Below, in pieces: positions 43,013 through 53,951 of a DNA stretch of 64,000 bases. The position numbers and the translations under genes are program-made. Source of the DNA: Argyresthia goedartella (Eukaryota > Arthropoda > Insecta > Lepidoptera > Argyresthiidae); contig OX463824.1 in assembly GCA_949825045.1 (NCBI GenBank), forward strand, positions 31,962,001 to 32,026,000, in the 5' to 3' direction. Within the stretch, counting starts at the first letter, position 1. Each line of letters starts with the position of its first letter. Below the pieces are notes generated by a model. It had not been told where the DNA came from and did not search any database. It worked only from the letters and a program-made list of their open reading frames with translations.

Positions 43013-44137
43013 TTAAAAAGAAAAAAGCCCTATGTTATCATGACATGCTCGGAGTATTTGCCATCTCACACCTCTAGGCACCAACCATTTCAAACCATCC
43101 TTTGTTTTTCTGTATATCAATCCCTTTTTTAAGCAATAATTTTCTTTTACTATAGCTATATCATCAGATTCTGGATCTTCTAAAATTCTTTTGATCCTTT
43201 GTGACTCATCATCACCCATTTGAACAGTTGTTAACCAGTCCGTTGTAATGTGCATAACTAGAGTCTGGTCAAATCTATCGAGAGCTGTATCTCTGGTGGC
43301 TACAGGATTTCTGCTTAATGCATCAACATGGCTCATTGTCGAACCTGGCTTATAAACTATATTGAAGTCAAATTCCTGAATCAAACTCCACCAGCGGGCA
43401 ACACGTGGTATCATATCTCTCTTTGTCATTGTCGCTCGCAAAGAGTTACAATCTGTTAGGACCGTGAACTTCAGTCCGATTAGATAGGGTCTGAATTTCA
43501 CTAAGCAGCTGACTACAGCCAAGGTTTCCAACTCATATGAAGAATAGTGTTGCTCGTCCGGGGAAGTCTGCTTACTGTAATAAGCAACTGGCTTCATTGT
43601 GTCGTCGTCTTGTTTCTGCATTAGCATGCCCCCTATACCAAACTTACTGGCGTCTGTATGTAATTCAGTCTCAGCTTTTGGGTCATAGAGTGCTAAGATA
43701 GGACGAGAGACAAGATTATTTTTGAACTCATTAAAAGCTTGCTCTTGTTCCATGCCCCAGCACCAGGTGCAGTTGTTTTTTAGCAATTTGGACAAAGGTT
43801 TTGAAATTAATGCGAAGTTCTTTATAAAACGCCTAAAAAAACTAGCCAATCCTAAGAATTGGCGGACGTTGTGTACATTCATGGGTGTTGGAAAACTTTG
43901 CACTGCATCGATTTTGTTCCGACCTGGCCTTATCCCTTTCCCTGATACCTCAAATCCTAGATAGTCTATATTTCCGCAAAAGAATTTGCACTTTGACAGT
44001 TTTAACGTCAATCCTGCTCCCGCTATTTTGTCTAAAACCTGTTTTAATTTATTTAAGCCATCCGTAAATTCAACGGATGGCAAAAGCACATCATCCATGT
44101 AAACTACAACCGAATTGAATCGAAGAGAATCCAAAAC
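43013..44137 (-). pseudogene. Gypsy RT (YMDD) and RNase H
   Basis: Continues in the same frame after the TAA: VVVYMDDVLLPS (second catalytic block), KCKFFCGNIDYLGFEVSGKG, then RNase H with TELHTDASKFGIGGMLMQ and SSYELETLAVVSCLVKFRPY, and HVDALSRNP. The beginning of the integrase zinc domain (RACHDNIGLF) follows. It ends at TAA 43013-43015. The HHCC zinc motif's second histidine appears as leucine in this copy. Confidence 0.88.
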
Positions 44138-46588
44138 CTAATTTATAGTGCGTTGAAAGACTGCAGGTGCATTTGTTAGTCCGAAAGGCATCCTGTTGAA
44201 TTCGAATTGGCCATCTGGCGTAACGAATGAAGTTTTTTCTTTTGCATCTTCCTGTAATTCAATTTGGTAATAGCCAGAAGCAAGATCTAGCGTTGTGTAC
44301 AGCTTGAATCCTGTCAACCTATCCATTTGATCTTCAATCCTTGGCAATGGATAATGTTGCTTTACCGTTTTCCTATTTAAAGCTCTGTAATCTATACATA
44401 AGCGTTGCTCCCCAGTTTTTTTTCTCACAAGAATTATCGGGCTAGCGAAGGGGGAGGACGACTCTCTAAAAATACCGTATTCTAATAGCTCACCTATCAT
44501 CTTTCGTACTTCCTCTCTCTCGGTGTGTGACAACCGATAAGGTCTGTAAACGACTGGCTGCGGATCTGTTAGTTCGATCTTCATTTGCTCCACGTTAGTA
44601 CGTCCTAACTCCTGTAGATTTTTAGCAAAGCAAGTTCTATATTGATTCACGACTTCAAGCAATTGTTGTTTTTGTTCCTCACTGATGTTTTCTCCTACGT
44701 TCAGGTCCGATAAAGTAAAGTTTTCCCAATTGTCTACTCTATTTATTTTATTTACGGTATTGTGTCGAATAGTAAATACTTTGATTTTTCTAGCTCTTGC
44801 TATTAACTGCCCTTTATGGAAACCTACATCTTTATCTGACAGGTTATTTACTAACACCAATCCCTTGCCCTTCTCCAAACTAAATACACCTTCTTCTACA
44901 CTGTAATCAGTTGGTCGTGACCTAATGCCTCCGTTCACTAGAACTGGTCCAGTGTATTCGTCTGTCGTCATGAAAACATCTACATAAGTACACCCAGGTC
45001 CTATGGTGGTCTCATCCGAAACATGTAGCTTGATATTGACATCATCATTAAGTTGTTCAGTTATTATCAATTCGTTATCAATATTGCTTAAGTTAACGTA
45101 TGGTAGCTCTGTAAACGTTTGCCCGACCAATACAGGATATTGCAAATATATATCTGGTACCACGTGTACCAGTGTTTCTGCTTTGACTTCTTGAATTTCT
45201 AATTTGACAAGTATTGACCCTAACGATTTCACTACTGCACCCCCAAACCCAGCTAGCGTAGTGCAATCGTTTCTATTCCAGTCTCCCAGTATCTGTGTCG
45301 CGTCGGACTCACGGATCAGCGTGCATTCGCTGCCCAAATCTACGAACCCTCGTTTAACCTGACCATTAACCCATACTTCTTGCACATATTTATTGTCAGT
45401 TATATCTTGCGTATGATTTTTTATTTTCAAAACACTTTTTGGGTCAGTTTTGGGTCTCCGGTAGCACTCCATAACATCGTGTCCTACTATTGAGCAATGT
45501 GAGCACCTTTTGATGGGTTTCAAACATTTGGCAATAACATGACCTTCTTCTTTACAATTAAAACATTTAAGAGGTCCTTTATTCTGATTGCTAACCATTA
45601 AACTAGTAGGGCGGTCACGCGCCGCGGTAAACCTTCTTATTGGTACTTTACTCATTTCTTGCTTATTACTTCTTATGTTCCGTAGATAAGCTAACAGCTT
45701 ATCCGGCTCCCCGAACTGCGCAGCTTCAGCCCCTAACCGAACCGCCCTGTCTTCTATTCCAAAAATTATACATTCTACTGCTCTTTTGCCCTTTATATCG
45801 CATCTATTTAGCAATGCGGTTTTTTCGTAGAAGTAATCCTCGAGAGACTCCCCAAACCTTGCACTTTTCCCTAGCATGTCCGTTAACGTCTGTCCGTAAT
45901 TCTCGTCTGATGGAAAGGCAGATTTAAGTTTTCGTTGCCACTCGCGCCATGTGAAGTTCACCGTTGTCAACCCTTCGTACCACCGCTTCGCATTCCCTAT
46001 TAATTTTGGTATGGCGTAGTGAACTACTTGTTTGTCTATCCAATTGTACAAGGCCGCTATCTCATTAACCTTTGAAATCCAGGTATCAATCGTTTGATTT
46101 TTGGAGGATGGATCGAATTCGGGCACCACAGTCGTATTCCCAAAATGCTCCCTACTACTCTTACTAAATTTTTCGAACAATTCAAATATTTGGTCCGAAC
46201 CATTCGTGCTGCGGCGCTCCCTCACTTTATCCCTTCCTTCCTTACTAGAATACCGACTAATCGAACGGCTATGGCTTCTTCTATACTCTGAACTACGTGA
46301 TCTGCTACGGCTTGCACGTGATATTCGTGGAATGCTATGCTTCGCCCTTTGACGGCTTTTAAAAGTAGGAGACTTACTTCTACTTCTTCTGCAGCTGCGG
46401 CGCTCTTCATCAGGGCTGCGTGTCCTCAGTCTCCGCCATTTCACTCTACCTCCTCGCCTGTCCACACTGCTATCCCTTTTCCGATATATGTAGGCTTCAT
46501 CGCCAGAACCGCTTGCTTTCCGAACACGACTCTTCCTTTGATTAAGTGGCGGTGTCGTACCGCAATCACTATCCTCTTTCGTATCCAT
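44138..46588 (-). pseudogene. Gypsy gag-protease-RT (first part of broken polyprotein)
   Basis: The start is taken at the Met at 46588, just inside the element; an upstream in-frame Met lies in the LTR. The N-terminal 110 residues are serine/arginine-rich (SRSRSSEYRRS-type). A Gag core follows, then two CCHC knuckles near 45480-45570 (CFNCKEEGHVIAKC and CSHCSIVGHDVMEC). The protease active site reads VDLGS (near 45340) instead of the usual D-T/S-G. RT starts at PYRLSHTEREEV, with SPFASPIILVRKKTGEQRLC and LDLASGYYQIELQED (first catalytic block). It ends at an in-frame TAA at 44138-44140 just before the YMDD block, so the frame is broken inside RT. Confidence 0.88.
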
Positions 46589-46600
46589 ATACGTTGTTTG

Positions 46601-46619
46601 GGATCGCACACTTCTGATA
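46601..46619 (-). promoter_or_regulatory. Primer-binding site (tRNA-Leu-like)
   Basis: Immediately inside the 5' LTR the minus strand reads tatcagaagtgtgcgatcc, close to the complement of the 3' end of a leucine tRNA (tgtcagaagtgggattc). This is where a tRNA would prime minus-strand DNA synthesis. Confidence 0.6.
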
Positions 46620-47252
46620 TGTAAACTCCTCTGTCCTGGTAGTACTTCTCTCGACGACAATAAAAAGATTTACTCGACTTATGAACAATTTATTTCGCTC
46701 CAATCCACTGTCGTGTCGGTACAAGACTGCCCGCTCCACTCACAATCACGAACTTTTATAGGTTCCTCTAGAGGAATCAAACATAAATATAATTTTACAA
46801 AGTTGACAACATTAAGTATACTTAAAAATATTGTAATTATTAACATTGAATAACTAAATTAACTCTGTGTTTTTGACAATGTCTATTATCCATATAATTT
46901 TAATTTTGTTTGTTACTTCCGCCGCCATTCCGCTGCGCGTGTTCGGGTGGCGGAAGTAACAATTTATAATTTTAAAACTCACACAATAAATCTCATAATT
47001 AAATCATTAACATAATAAATTTCTCATTATAATATGACGATATATTTTAACAACATTTATCCGATATTGATTTAATTTTGGGTACTACTTTCGCCGCCAT
47101 TTTTCTGCGCGCTTTCGGGTGGCGGAAATAGCAACTGCTTGTGTTACGATTTCATTTTTTTAAAACTCATACAATATAGCTCAAATTTAATTATTAATAA
47201 AATAACATCTATCAGGATAGTTTTTAAATTCAACACTATGCAATTCCTAACA
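46620..47252 (-). repeat. 5' LTR of gypsy element
   Basis: Same 633 bp as the 3' LTR with six substitutions (for example cgagctttt versus cgaacttttat, atgatgat versus atgacgat). The second stem-loop has tactttcgccgcc here, which loses one pair compared with the 3' LTR. Confidence 0.92.
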
Positions 47253-47262
47253 TTATGTAGGT

Positions 47263-48061
47263 ATTTTGCATGTATACCTACGTATACTTTAGTTACCTTG
47301 TATAATCTGTGGGTATTTTTAGTAGGTAAGGATACGAGAATAACAAAAGTTTTAAGTTAGTGATAACATAATTGATTTGTTGTAGATTTATAATCGTTAC
47401 CTACGAGAGATTTGATCTGAATCCAGTAGTGTATAAAATGATGCAAAATAATGGATGAAACGTACGAAGTACAGAACCTGCAATGTTACCGAGTCCTGCA
47501 ACGGCGAACAGTTACGGAACATCCCAAACACTCGTTGCGCCCGCTGAATACTTGATGCACGCATCGCAACGAGTACGCCACTAGGAACAGATTGCGCGCA
47601 CATCACGTGCCACGTATACTTGATACTAGGTGGATCACGTGCAAACGCTTGCGAACTAGGTACTGACTAGTATTGAAAAATACCCAGGGCCAGGACCTGT
47701 TCTAGTATATACGCCTCACCTCTAGCCGGGAGGCCATTCCGACAGAGTGCCCTGATACGTAGTGGACTGGGCGTGTCTGCTGTTATACTTTTAGAAAGCC
47801 TTCAATTTAAAAAATAAAAAGCAAACCGGGCCTTACTACAAAAAAACTGTGCAACACTTGTTAAAAACAAAAATTGTATGGGATTTGACGTTTGTTTTCA
47901 GGTTAAACGCTGTTTAATATTTTTTGTGGTAACACGGTACATGTTTAAAGAAGGATCAAAGTAGGTATCTTTGTGGAGAAATAGGTCGGCGTATTGGTTT
48001 GTATAGTAAATATTTCAGAAGTTTAGCAGGCATTATTGCAAAGCACTTACATAAATTTAAA
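47263..48061. other. Intron with a LINE remnant
   Basis: Apart from the LINE piece at 47400-47606 (separate entry), only AT-rich unassigned sequence is seen. Confidence 0.35.
47400..47606 (-). pseudogene. LINE ORF2 C-terminal remnant
   Basis: Minus-strand frame includes RASSIQRAQRVFGMFRNCSP, LQDSVTLQVLYFVRFIHYF and DSDQISRR, a decayed version of the 'KA.R.LGF..R....F....TL..LY..LVR..LEYAS..W.P' region seen intact at 16600 and 60000. Confidence 0.5.
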
Positions 48062-48347
48062 GTAATAATAATAATAATAATTATACCTTGGACACTATTT
48101 ACACACATTGTGGTCTAGCCCCAAACTAGGATTCCCTGTATCTTGGATACTAGACAACGATACACATACTTATATAGATAAATACTATACTTAGGCAGAT
48201 AAGCAACCATGACTAGGGTACAAACATCCGTTCTCTTCAAACAAATATTTGCCCCCACCTGGACTCGAACCCGGGACCCTTGGCTTCGTAGGCCGGGTCA
48301 CTGCCGACTCGGCCATTCGGGTTGTCAAATATATATCAATATCGAGT
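48062..48347 (-). mobile_element. SINE-2 copy (complete) with (AAT)n tail
   Basis: (AAT)n at 48063-48080, then ccttggacactatttacaca and a head ending gactcggccattcgggttgt at 48322. The adjoining tatatatcaatatcgagtt also flanks the 28724 copy. The 93-codon open frame is not a gene. Confidence 0.85.
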
Positions 48348-49439
48348 TGTAGAGAAAAATCAATGAGTATTGATTGCGGTAGACTTGTTAGATAAGTACA
48401 TTTTCTTACCTGAATTTGGGTCAAGGTCACCCTATTGTTCGGCCAATTTATCGCTTTGCTCTTCGATCGCATCGTTCAACCTATGTTTGTAGACAGGCAA
48501 TAGGTATCAAGTTAAAACTTATTACAAACATGCCTATATCAATTTCAATTTGAGATGAATAGTCGTTGCAGGTACAGTCACTAGCAACCACATGACACGG
48601 AATTGTTATACGTGTAGAAGGTACAATAACTATGTACTACGTGAGATCTAAAGGGCTTATTTATTACATTACGCTGTTTCTCGCGCCCTGTTATAAGTAG
48701 CTAGTCATAAGTCATAAGTATTTTAACAGGGACAGGGTGGTGTAATAATAAAACAGGGAGTTAGGGTCCCTAAACTGGGCAATTGAGCCGATCGCAGAAA
48801 GGGTGGTATAATAAGAAACAGAGAGGCAGGAGCTCAGTCGTTGCCGTCTTGATCCGCCGGAAAAACAGAAAAGTTTTGGCCCAACGCATTTTTTTTGTTT
48901 TTTTTTTTGAAAAATCCTCCAGAATTACTAATTTAAACTTGAATAAATAAAAAAGTTATTAATAAAACCTGAAATTATTTACTCTCATTGGTTGAATAAT
49001 GTTGTACGGTTCTTTTATAGTTAAAATACTGGAAATAAACATCTAGTTTTTTTTTATTGACATACAAATGTTTTTCAAGAAATGAAATTCTGTAAGGAAT
49101 CATCTTTGACTTGCAATAAAAAAAACTAAACGAGGCTTTTTTCTTGAAAGTTTAAAAAAAGTTTGCTTATCGATCTTCTTTCTAATAATGTACAATAATA
49201 CCATAAAAAACCATACTAAATTCATTAATTTGCCGACTTTGTATCGGGCGGGTGGTACGCATAAAGCTGATATTCGACAGGTATGTAAGAATGAACATGA
49301 TTTGTAGGCTGAAAGAAATTTTCAATTGTTCTTTAATCACAAAAACAAATGTTTATATAAAAAAATACAAATCTTGCTCGAATTGCAGACCTTCATTGGG
49401 TATGCAAGTGTAACATCGATTCCTTATTTATTCAGTGGT
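48348..49439. other. Intron; no gene recognised
   Basis: AT-rich; 48720-48840 has a short direct repeat (aggtggtgtaataataaaac and gggtggtataataagaaaca). The region before 49440 may include the 3' flank of the transposase remnant, but I could not define its ends. Confidence 0.3.
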
Positions 49440-50290
49440 AGTTCATAAGCGAATTTCGTCTTTAATTACGGCGAATGCTGATTGTATCCGTTGGGTTAAA
49501 TCTTCTCTAGATTTGACTTCTGTAGCGAAAACTAATTCTATCACCCGTCCACAGATGTGGAAGTTTAAAGGGGTCAGGTCTGGAGCACGTGGAGGCCATT
49601 GGATAGGTCCATCTCTCCCTATCCACGAATTTGGGAAAACATTATCCAAATGCTCCCTGACTGCAGTTCTCCAGTGAGCTGGACAACCTTCTTGCTGGAA
49701 GAGGATAGGCCTGTCTTAATTGCAAAGTGGCATAACAATTCTGGTAGGACATTGACTAAAACATCAATGTAATTTTCCCCGTCCAGAATATCGGGAAGGA
49801 AGTGTGGTCCAATGCTTGATTTCCAACTACTCCTGCCCAAACATTGATACTGAATTTCCTCTGGAAACGTCGCTGTCATTTGACCCGTGGTGCAGATTGT
49901 GAAGATTTAGAATTGCCTCTTTTGTAAATTTGGACTCGTCCGTTCTCAGAATACTTTTTTTTAATTCACGATCCTCCAGGTCTGTGTGCAGCAGAAAACG
50001 ACAAAACCGGGCACGTGTCCCAAAGCCGTTGTCTTTGAGACCTGTACAATACGGATTAGAACGCACTAATTATTGTCAATGTAGATAATTTAAATGAGAA
50101 GTAAGCACACTAGCTTAAGAGACAGAGTGATAATTGGATCAATCAGGATTGGGTTTTAGGCAATATGATGTTAGTTGTACCCACTTGATTCTGTAAAAAG
50201 GTGCACCTTGTAGAGGAGTGTAATGAAATGCATGTTTGTCATTTTGCCGAAGAACCTTCCACACCTTCCAGATTGAAATGGCCAGCAATA
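49440..50290 (-). pseudogene. Tc1/mariner-superfamily transposase remnant
   Basis: From the right on the minus strand: an HTH-region piece (SIWKVWKVLRQNDKHAFHYT, 50165-50275), the frame 49827-50066 with FGTRARFCRFLLHTDLED and ILRTDESKFT (first catalytic D), a frame change near 49830, then FQQEGCPAHWRTAVREHLDN, and the frame 49443-49649 with IGRDGPIQWPPRAPDLTPLN (third acidic residue region). The usual second D in QQDGxPxH reads E. At least two frameshifts; inactive. I did not find matching terminal inverted repeats. Confidence 0.7.
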
Positions 50291-50470
50291 GAGCAACATT
50301 GCTACTGCTCCTGGTCGGTTGTTCCGTGACACGTTTTCGCTTTATACCAATAGGGATGTTTTATATATATTTTTCTTTAAAACAGATAAGAAAAAATAAA
50401 TTTAGCTACAGTAGCTTTTTAGGTACAAGAATGATAAAATTGTTGATTATAATTTGGTAAAGTAAAGATT

Positions 50471-50698
50471 AGCGATCAATAATTTGGGGAATGATGGTGC
50501 CCATCATTATGAACAACTTTCCCTAAGGAACATATGGTCGCAAATGAAAAAAAAAACTTCCTTCAGTACATTGCCCCGATCAGCTGTTTTCAATTTACTA
50601 AGGGAGACCCAAAATTTTTGTTCATTTGCGACCATATGTTTCTTAGGGAAAGTTGTTCATAGTGATGGGCACCATCATTCCCCAAAGTATTGATCGCT
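50471..50698. mobile_element. 228-bp foldback MITE with arms of about 77 bp
   Basis: agcgatcaataatttgggga at the left end and tccccaaagtattgatcgct at the right end are complementary, and pairing continues through ccctaaggaacatatggtcg (left) and cgaccatatgtttcttaggg (right). The loop is about 70 bp. No protein. Confidence 0.8.
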
Positions 50699-50924
50699 AT
50701 TGTACAGTCACCTCATATATAAAATAAAGATATGTTAAAAGACGTAAGTCCGCAATTTCGAAATCCGTCTTCACTGTGCACTCCACCGCCGACGGTGGTG
50801 ACGTCGCCGGAATCTTAAGGGGTTATGGAGTTTTGCCGTTCATCAGCAGTGATACTTACTTTTTTTTTTTGAGGAATATGCTGATATTCTACAGTGATCA
50901 TTACTTATAATACTATCGCCCGAG

Positions 50925-51040
50925 AGTTTTAATGCCTATTTATGTACAGTTACATACACTAGTTTATACACATACACATAATCTAAGCTCTCTTTGATGT
51001 GTTCAGGAACCGCATGTTCGACCGGCATTGTGGCATTAAT
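50925..51040 (-). mobile_element. NA-1 MITE copy C, fragment
   Basis: gcccgagagttttaatgcct, tgtacagttacatacactag and tctttgatgtgttcaggaac match NA-1 in reverse. It stops after ccggcattgtggcatta, where a retroelement remnant begins. Confidence 0.65.
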
Positions 51041-51044
51041 ATAA

Positions 51045-51325
51045 TACGAAATGGGAATGAACCGGAACAAGTAAAACAATTTACATATTTAAAAGTATCA
51101 TCGAAGAAATAGGTCGAAATGAAAACAAATACACATCAGAAAAGAAATTGTAAGGAGAGCATACACAACGAAAAGCAACATTTACAGCAACAAAATAAAC
51201 ATACGAGGGAGAAAGCAACTTATCAAAACACTCTTCTGGAATATAAATTGTAAATAACTCCTAAAGACATGGAGCGATCGGAAGCCTTCGAAATGAAAGA
51301 AGAACAACCGAGTTAGGTATAAATA
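51045..51325 (+). pseudogene. RTE-type RT remnant
   Basis: Plus-strand pieces include EQVKQFTYL-like GTSKTIYIFKSIIEEIGRNE and further decayed text (RNERRTTELG) consistent with the 'TYLGSIIEEDG...AFEMWCYRR' region of the 'craniofacial development protein 2-like' retroelement ORFs. Several stops. Confidence 0.5.
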
Positions 51326-51458
51326 AATAAATAAATCCTACACAAATCGAACTAGGCCCATACTAAGGAGGTCCATAGTAGATCCTTAGAATGGCCTAAG
51401 AGACCCAAGCTATCACATGTTCGTGTATATTTTTTCTATAATGATTTTGTTTAATAAT

Positions 51459-51716
51459 AATAATATAATAATATACCTTGGACACTATTTACACACATTG
51501 ATCTAGCCCCAAACTAGGATGCCCTGTATCTTGGGTACTAGACAATGATACACATATTTATATAGATAAATATTATACTTAGATAAATAAACAACCATAA
51601 CTAGGGTACAAACATCCGTTCTCATCAAACAAATATTTGCCCCCACCGGAACTAGAACCCTTAGCTTTGTAGGCAGAGTCACTGCCGACTCGGCCAATTT
51701 GGTCGTCGTCGTTTGT
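51459..51716 (-). mobile_element. SINE-2 copy, head slightly decayed
   Basis: Short (AAT)n, taccttggacactatttaca, core, and caaatatttgcccccaccgg. The B box reads aactagaaccctta, with a deletion relative to other copies. Confidence 0.8.
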
Positions 51717-52228
51717 TTTGAATGTTAAATAATGACATTTATTTCGTTCAGAAACAACCAGCCTCAAGTAATCGTCCGAAATTTTTGATCCGGTTAGGTC
51801 ACGTTATTAAAACATTATTTAAAAATAATTAAGACATCGATCCTATGCTCAAATTAGTTTCTTAAAATAGTTCGCTGATTGGGGGGGAAATCATAAAATT
51901 AAAAAGATTTTCACTGTTCTGTGTGACTTGTAAAATGAAAGAGCTTTTGCGGGATCTCATTTTTTTCAAAAACCAGCAATACAAACTTATAAATGCACCT
52001 GTGTACAAACAAACATGGAGTATGAAATTAGGCCGCACCAATAATTTTGTAAGCAACTTTTTGTTACTTAACACACAGGAAAATTAAAGATACCTTAACC
52101 CCATGCAAGAAACACGAAGAACATTGTGTGGTGATACGGAAACCTTCGTATGCGATCCGACTCGCACTTGAATATTTATTTATTTGGCTGTTGAATAACT
52201 CGCTACATTCGAGATTCTTATCAATCAC
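51717..52228. other. Intron just downstream of Side exon 1
   Basis: No gene recognised. gatacggaaaccttcgtatgcgatccgactcgcacttg at 52134-52172 is a scrap of the gttccgtac repeat ending 60 bp from the exon 1 donor. Confidence 0.35.
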
Positions 52229-52361
52229 CTGTAAAGAGGCTCGCCATCCGCCTCCTTGAACCACAGCACCATAGAGACCTGATCGCCCGCCGCGAGAGGT
52301 TGTATGTCGCAGGGCAATGCGGCCTTCTTGCCAATCACTCCTTGCACGTGGGCTGTTGGCA
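52229..52361 (-). CDS. Side-family exon 1 of window: first half of Ig1
   Basis: A 133-nt exon, entering in phase 1 and leaving in phase 2. The acceptor is a pyrimidine-rich run ending gtccacag and the donor is ACAG|gtgatt. It encodes the A to C strands of the N-terminal V-type Ig domain: [19 protein letters not shown] holds the first disulfide cysteine, and [14 protein letters not shown] holds the core tryptophan and the family-typical WF-x5-GEPLY. It joins exon 36966-37174 through a serine codon split 2+1. The entering phase 1 means a separate upstream exon, probably carrying the signal peptide, which I could not find between 52362 and 64000. A longer open frame across this place (52064-52390) is in a different frame and is not the coding one. 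Confidence 0.88.
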
Positions 52362-53917
52362 CTGTGGACAAAAACAAATAATGTAAACACCCCCGATACA
52401 TTAATTAAATCTAAACAGTCTAAAATTTGGTTCCCATACTCCGTTTCGTTAGGCTGATATGATAATCAGTGCTGATATCATAATCAGGCTTACCATGGAG
52501 CGCATCGAAAGCAAAAGTATGGACATGAACAGTGGTCAGAAAACCTTGAAGCGCAACAAAAACAGAAATATGAGCGCAAGTTTTTTGCTGTTCTCAATTT
52601 ATGAAACCAGTATCGGTATGTAAGTATTTTAATACATATTTTTTCATTACTATTTAGGTGATCTTATTTATAAATGAAACTCAGTTGTAGGTATTATATT
52701 TTTATTAACTTTAGAAGGTAAATATATCTTATCAAAACAACGGAAATTAAATTTAGTCCATTTATATTAAATTTAAAAACATTGTCAAGAAAATATATAT
52801 GTAATTTGGTGATAAATTAAACTTAATTTAATTATTTTTTAAATATTTTCATAGTTCACGGCGAAATGGCTTATTCTTTTAGATTTATATTAGGTCATCG
52901 TGATAAGTTTCTATGAAATATTTTGGAAAGGTACATGTTTTCTAAAGTTATGTGTCTTTACATAGACTTGAAAAAAATAGATAGACTACGTTATTCATAA
53001 AAATTGTTTAAGAAGAAACTGCCTTATTCTTCATGCGAAGTCTCTTCTAATATATTTTCTTTAGAGGTATTGAATAAATGTTCATTATTTTTTCTATATT
53101 TTACTCTTTTTTTTTTTGCTTTACCTGTACAATTCATTTATAGCTCTAAATTGGTGGAGGCGAGTAAAGAAAATTTGAATTTCTTTATATTTGGATACAT
53201 TTTAGAGTTCAAACTATAAAATGCATGACGATTCTACCTAAAAAATCAGTCGTTAAGTCCAAAAAATCCAGCGCTTCTAATGTTTCGTTTCTTCAAAAGC
53301 CTGTTAAATATTTGTTTCAAAGAACTTGTCCAAATATATTTAACAAAGGCTCATCTAGAAGCATCTGGTTTGAGTAAGAACTGCAACTAAACCGGCATAA
53401 AAATTTTTGGAAAAATTCTTTAACGCCGGGTTTTTCACTTGAGACCAACTTATATCGCACATTACCAAAAATTTTATGAAGTTGAAGTAAAAATCAACCT
53501 GTTTTGTGTTTTAATTATGTAAGCCAAGCCACGGCAATTCTCGCTTCAAACTTGTCTGATTAATGTAGATTTATTCAAATGAAAAAGAACATCTCTTAGT
53601 GCAAGGAAACCACACCGTCAAAGTTTCCTATACTATTCCCGGGTGCTCAGCAATGTATGTTTGCGTACCTTAAATACGCACTATTGTCATGATTCTTTAT
53701 TGAATTCATACTTCAAAATTTCCTCGCGGACTTTTCATTCACAGCAATAACTCAAAGTACACTTTTATTCTTCATTTTTTTCAAAGTGATATCTGACAAT
53801 TACTAATTTCTACCATTAGCTAGCAGTGTTGATTTGTGTAATGTGGATGAATTAAAATGAATATGAGAAATAAGGCTTTCAGCGGCCTAAGCAATTCAAT
53901 TCACATTTTACTTTCTG
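52362..53917. other. Sequence upstream of Side exon 1; no gene recognised
   Basis: AT-rich. 52497-52528 (ggagcgcatcgaaagcaaaa...) reappears inverted at 54209-54240. The frame 53004-53219 (plus) has a hydrophobic stretch (CSLFFLYFTLFFFALPVQFI) but no family, splice site or codon support. No signal-peptide exon for the Side gene was found. Confidence 0.35.

Positions 53918-53951
<34 letters not shown>

Larger units (their letters stand above)
40822..47252 (-). mobile_element. Complete Ty3/gypsy LTR retrotransposon, 6.4 kb, pol broken
   Basis: Two 633-bp LTRs (TG...CA) differ at six positions, so the insertion is recent. Between them on the minus strand are, in order, a primer-binding site, gag with zinc knuckles, protease, reverse transcriptase, RNase H and integrase, which is the gypsy order. 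Flanking 4-mers are ATAT and TTAT (one mismatch) inside acctac|ATAT|gtaggt. Three in-frame stops and one frameshift interrupt pol. It sits in the 15-kb intron between Side exons 1 and 2, in the same orientation as the gene. Confidence 0.93.
1777..52361 (-). other. Sidestep-family Ig-domain cell-adhesion gene (partial; eight internal exons)
   Basis: Span of the only host gene supported. Eight minus-strand exons each have a GT donor and AG acceptor, and all seven junction phases match (exon 1 to 2 phase 2, 2-3 phase 1, 3-4 phase 1, 4-5 phase 1, 5-6 phase 0, 6-7 phase 1, 7-8 phase 0). The joined product is four C2/V-type Ig domains carrying Side-family signatures: DVRGR and LWSSPSGFG in Ig1, VGRQHLNARLVCQASNT in Ig2, SADRSYEVECKSSGSRP in Ig3, and IKEGDDVYFEC with GVILSDQSLVLQ in Ig4. 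Known of the family: Side proteins are type I membrane proteins on target tissue or neurons that bind Beat receptors and steer motor axons. The signal-peptide exon (entering phase 1) is not found upstream. The fifth Ig, FN3 and transmembrane exons must lie left of position 1. Which Side paralogue this is cannot be settled here. Confidence 0.88.

Noticed and set aside
44138..46660. Start of gypsy Gag at the first Met (46660)
   Set aside because: That Met lies inside the LTR and the frame crosses the primer-binding site; the Met at 46588 is more plausible.
49440..50290. Intact mariner element
   Set aside because: Transposase is frameshifted, a catalytic residue is changed, and no terminal inverted repeats were found around it.
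52064..52390. 108-codon open frame over Side exon 1
   Set aside because: It is in another frame; the coding frame is defined by Ig motifs, splice sites and phase.
53004..53219. Hydrophobic plus-strand frame as a small membrane protein or the missing signal peptide
   Set aside because: Wrong strand for the Side gene, very AT-rich, and no splice or coding support.
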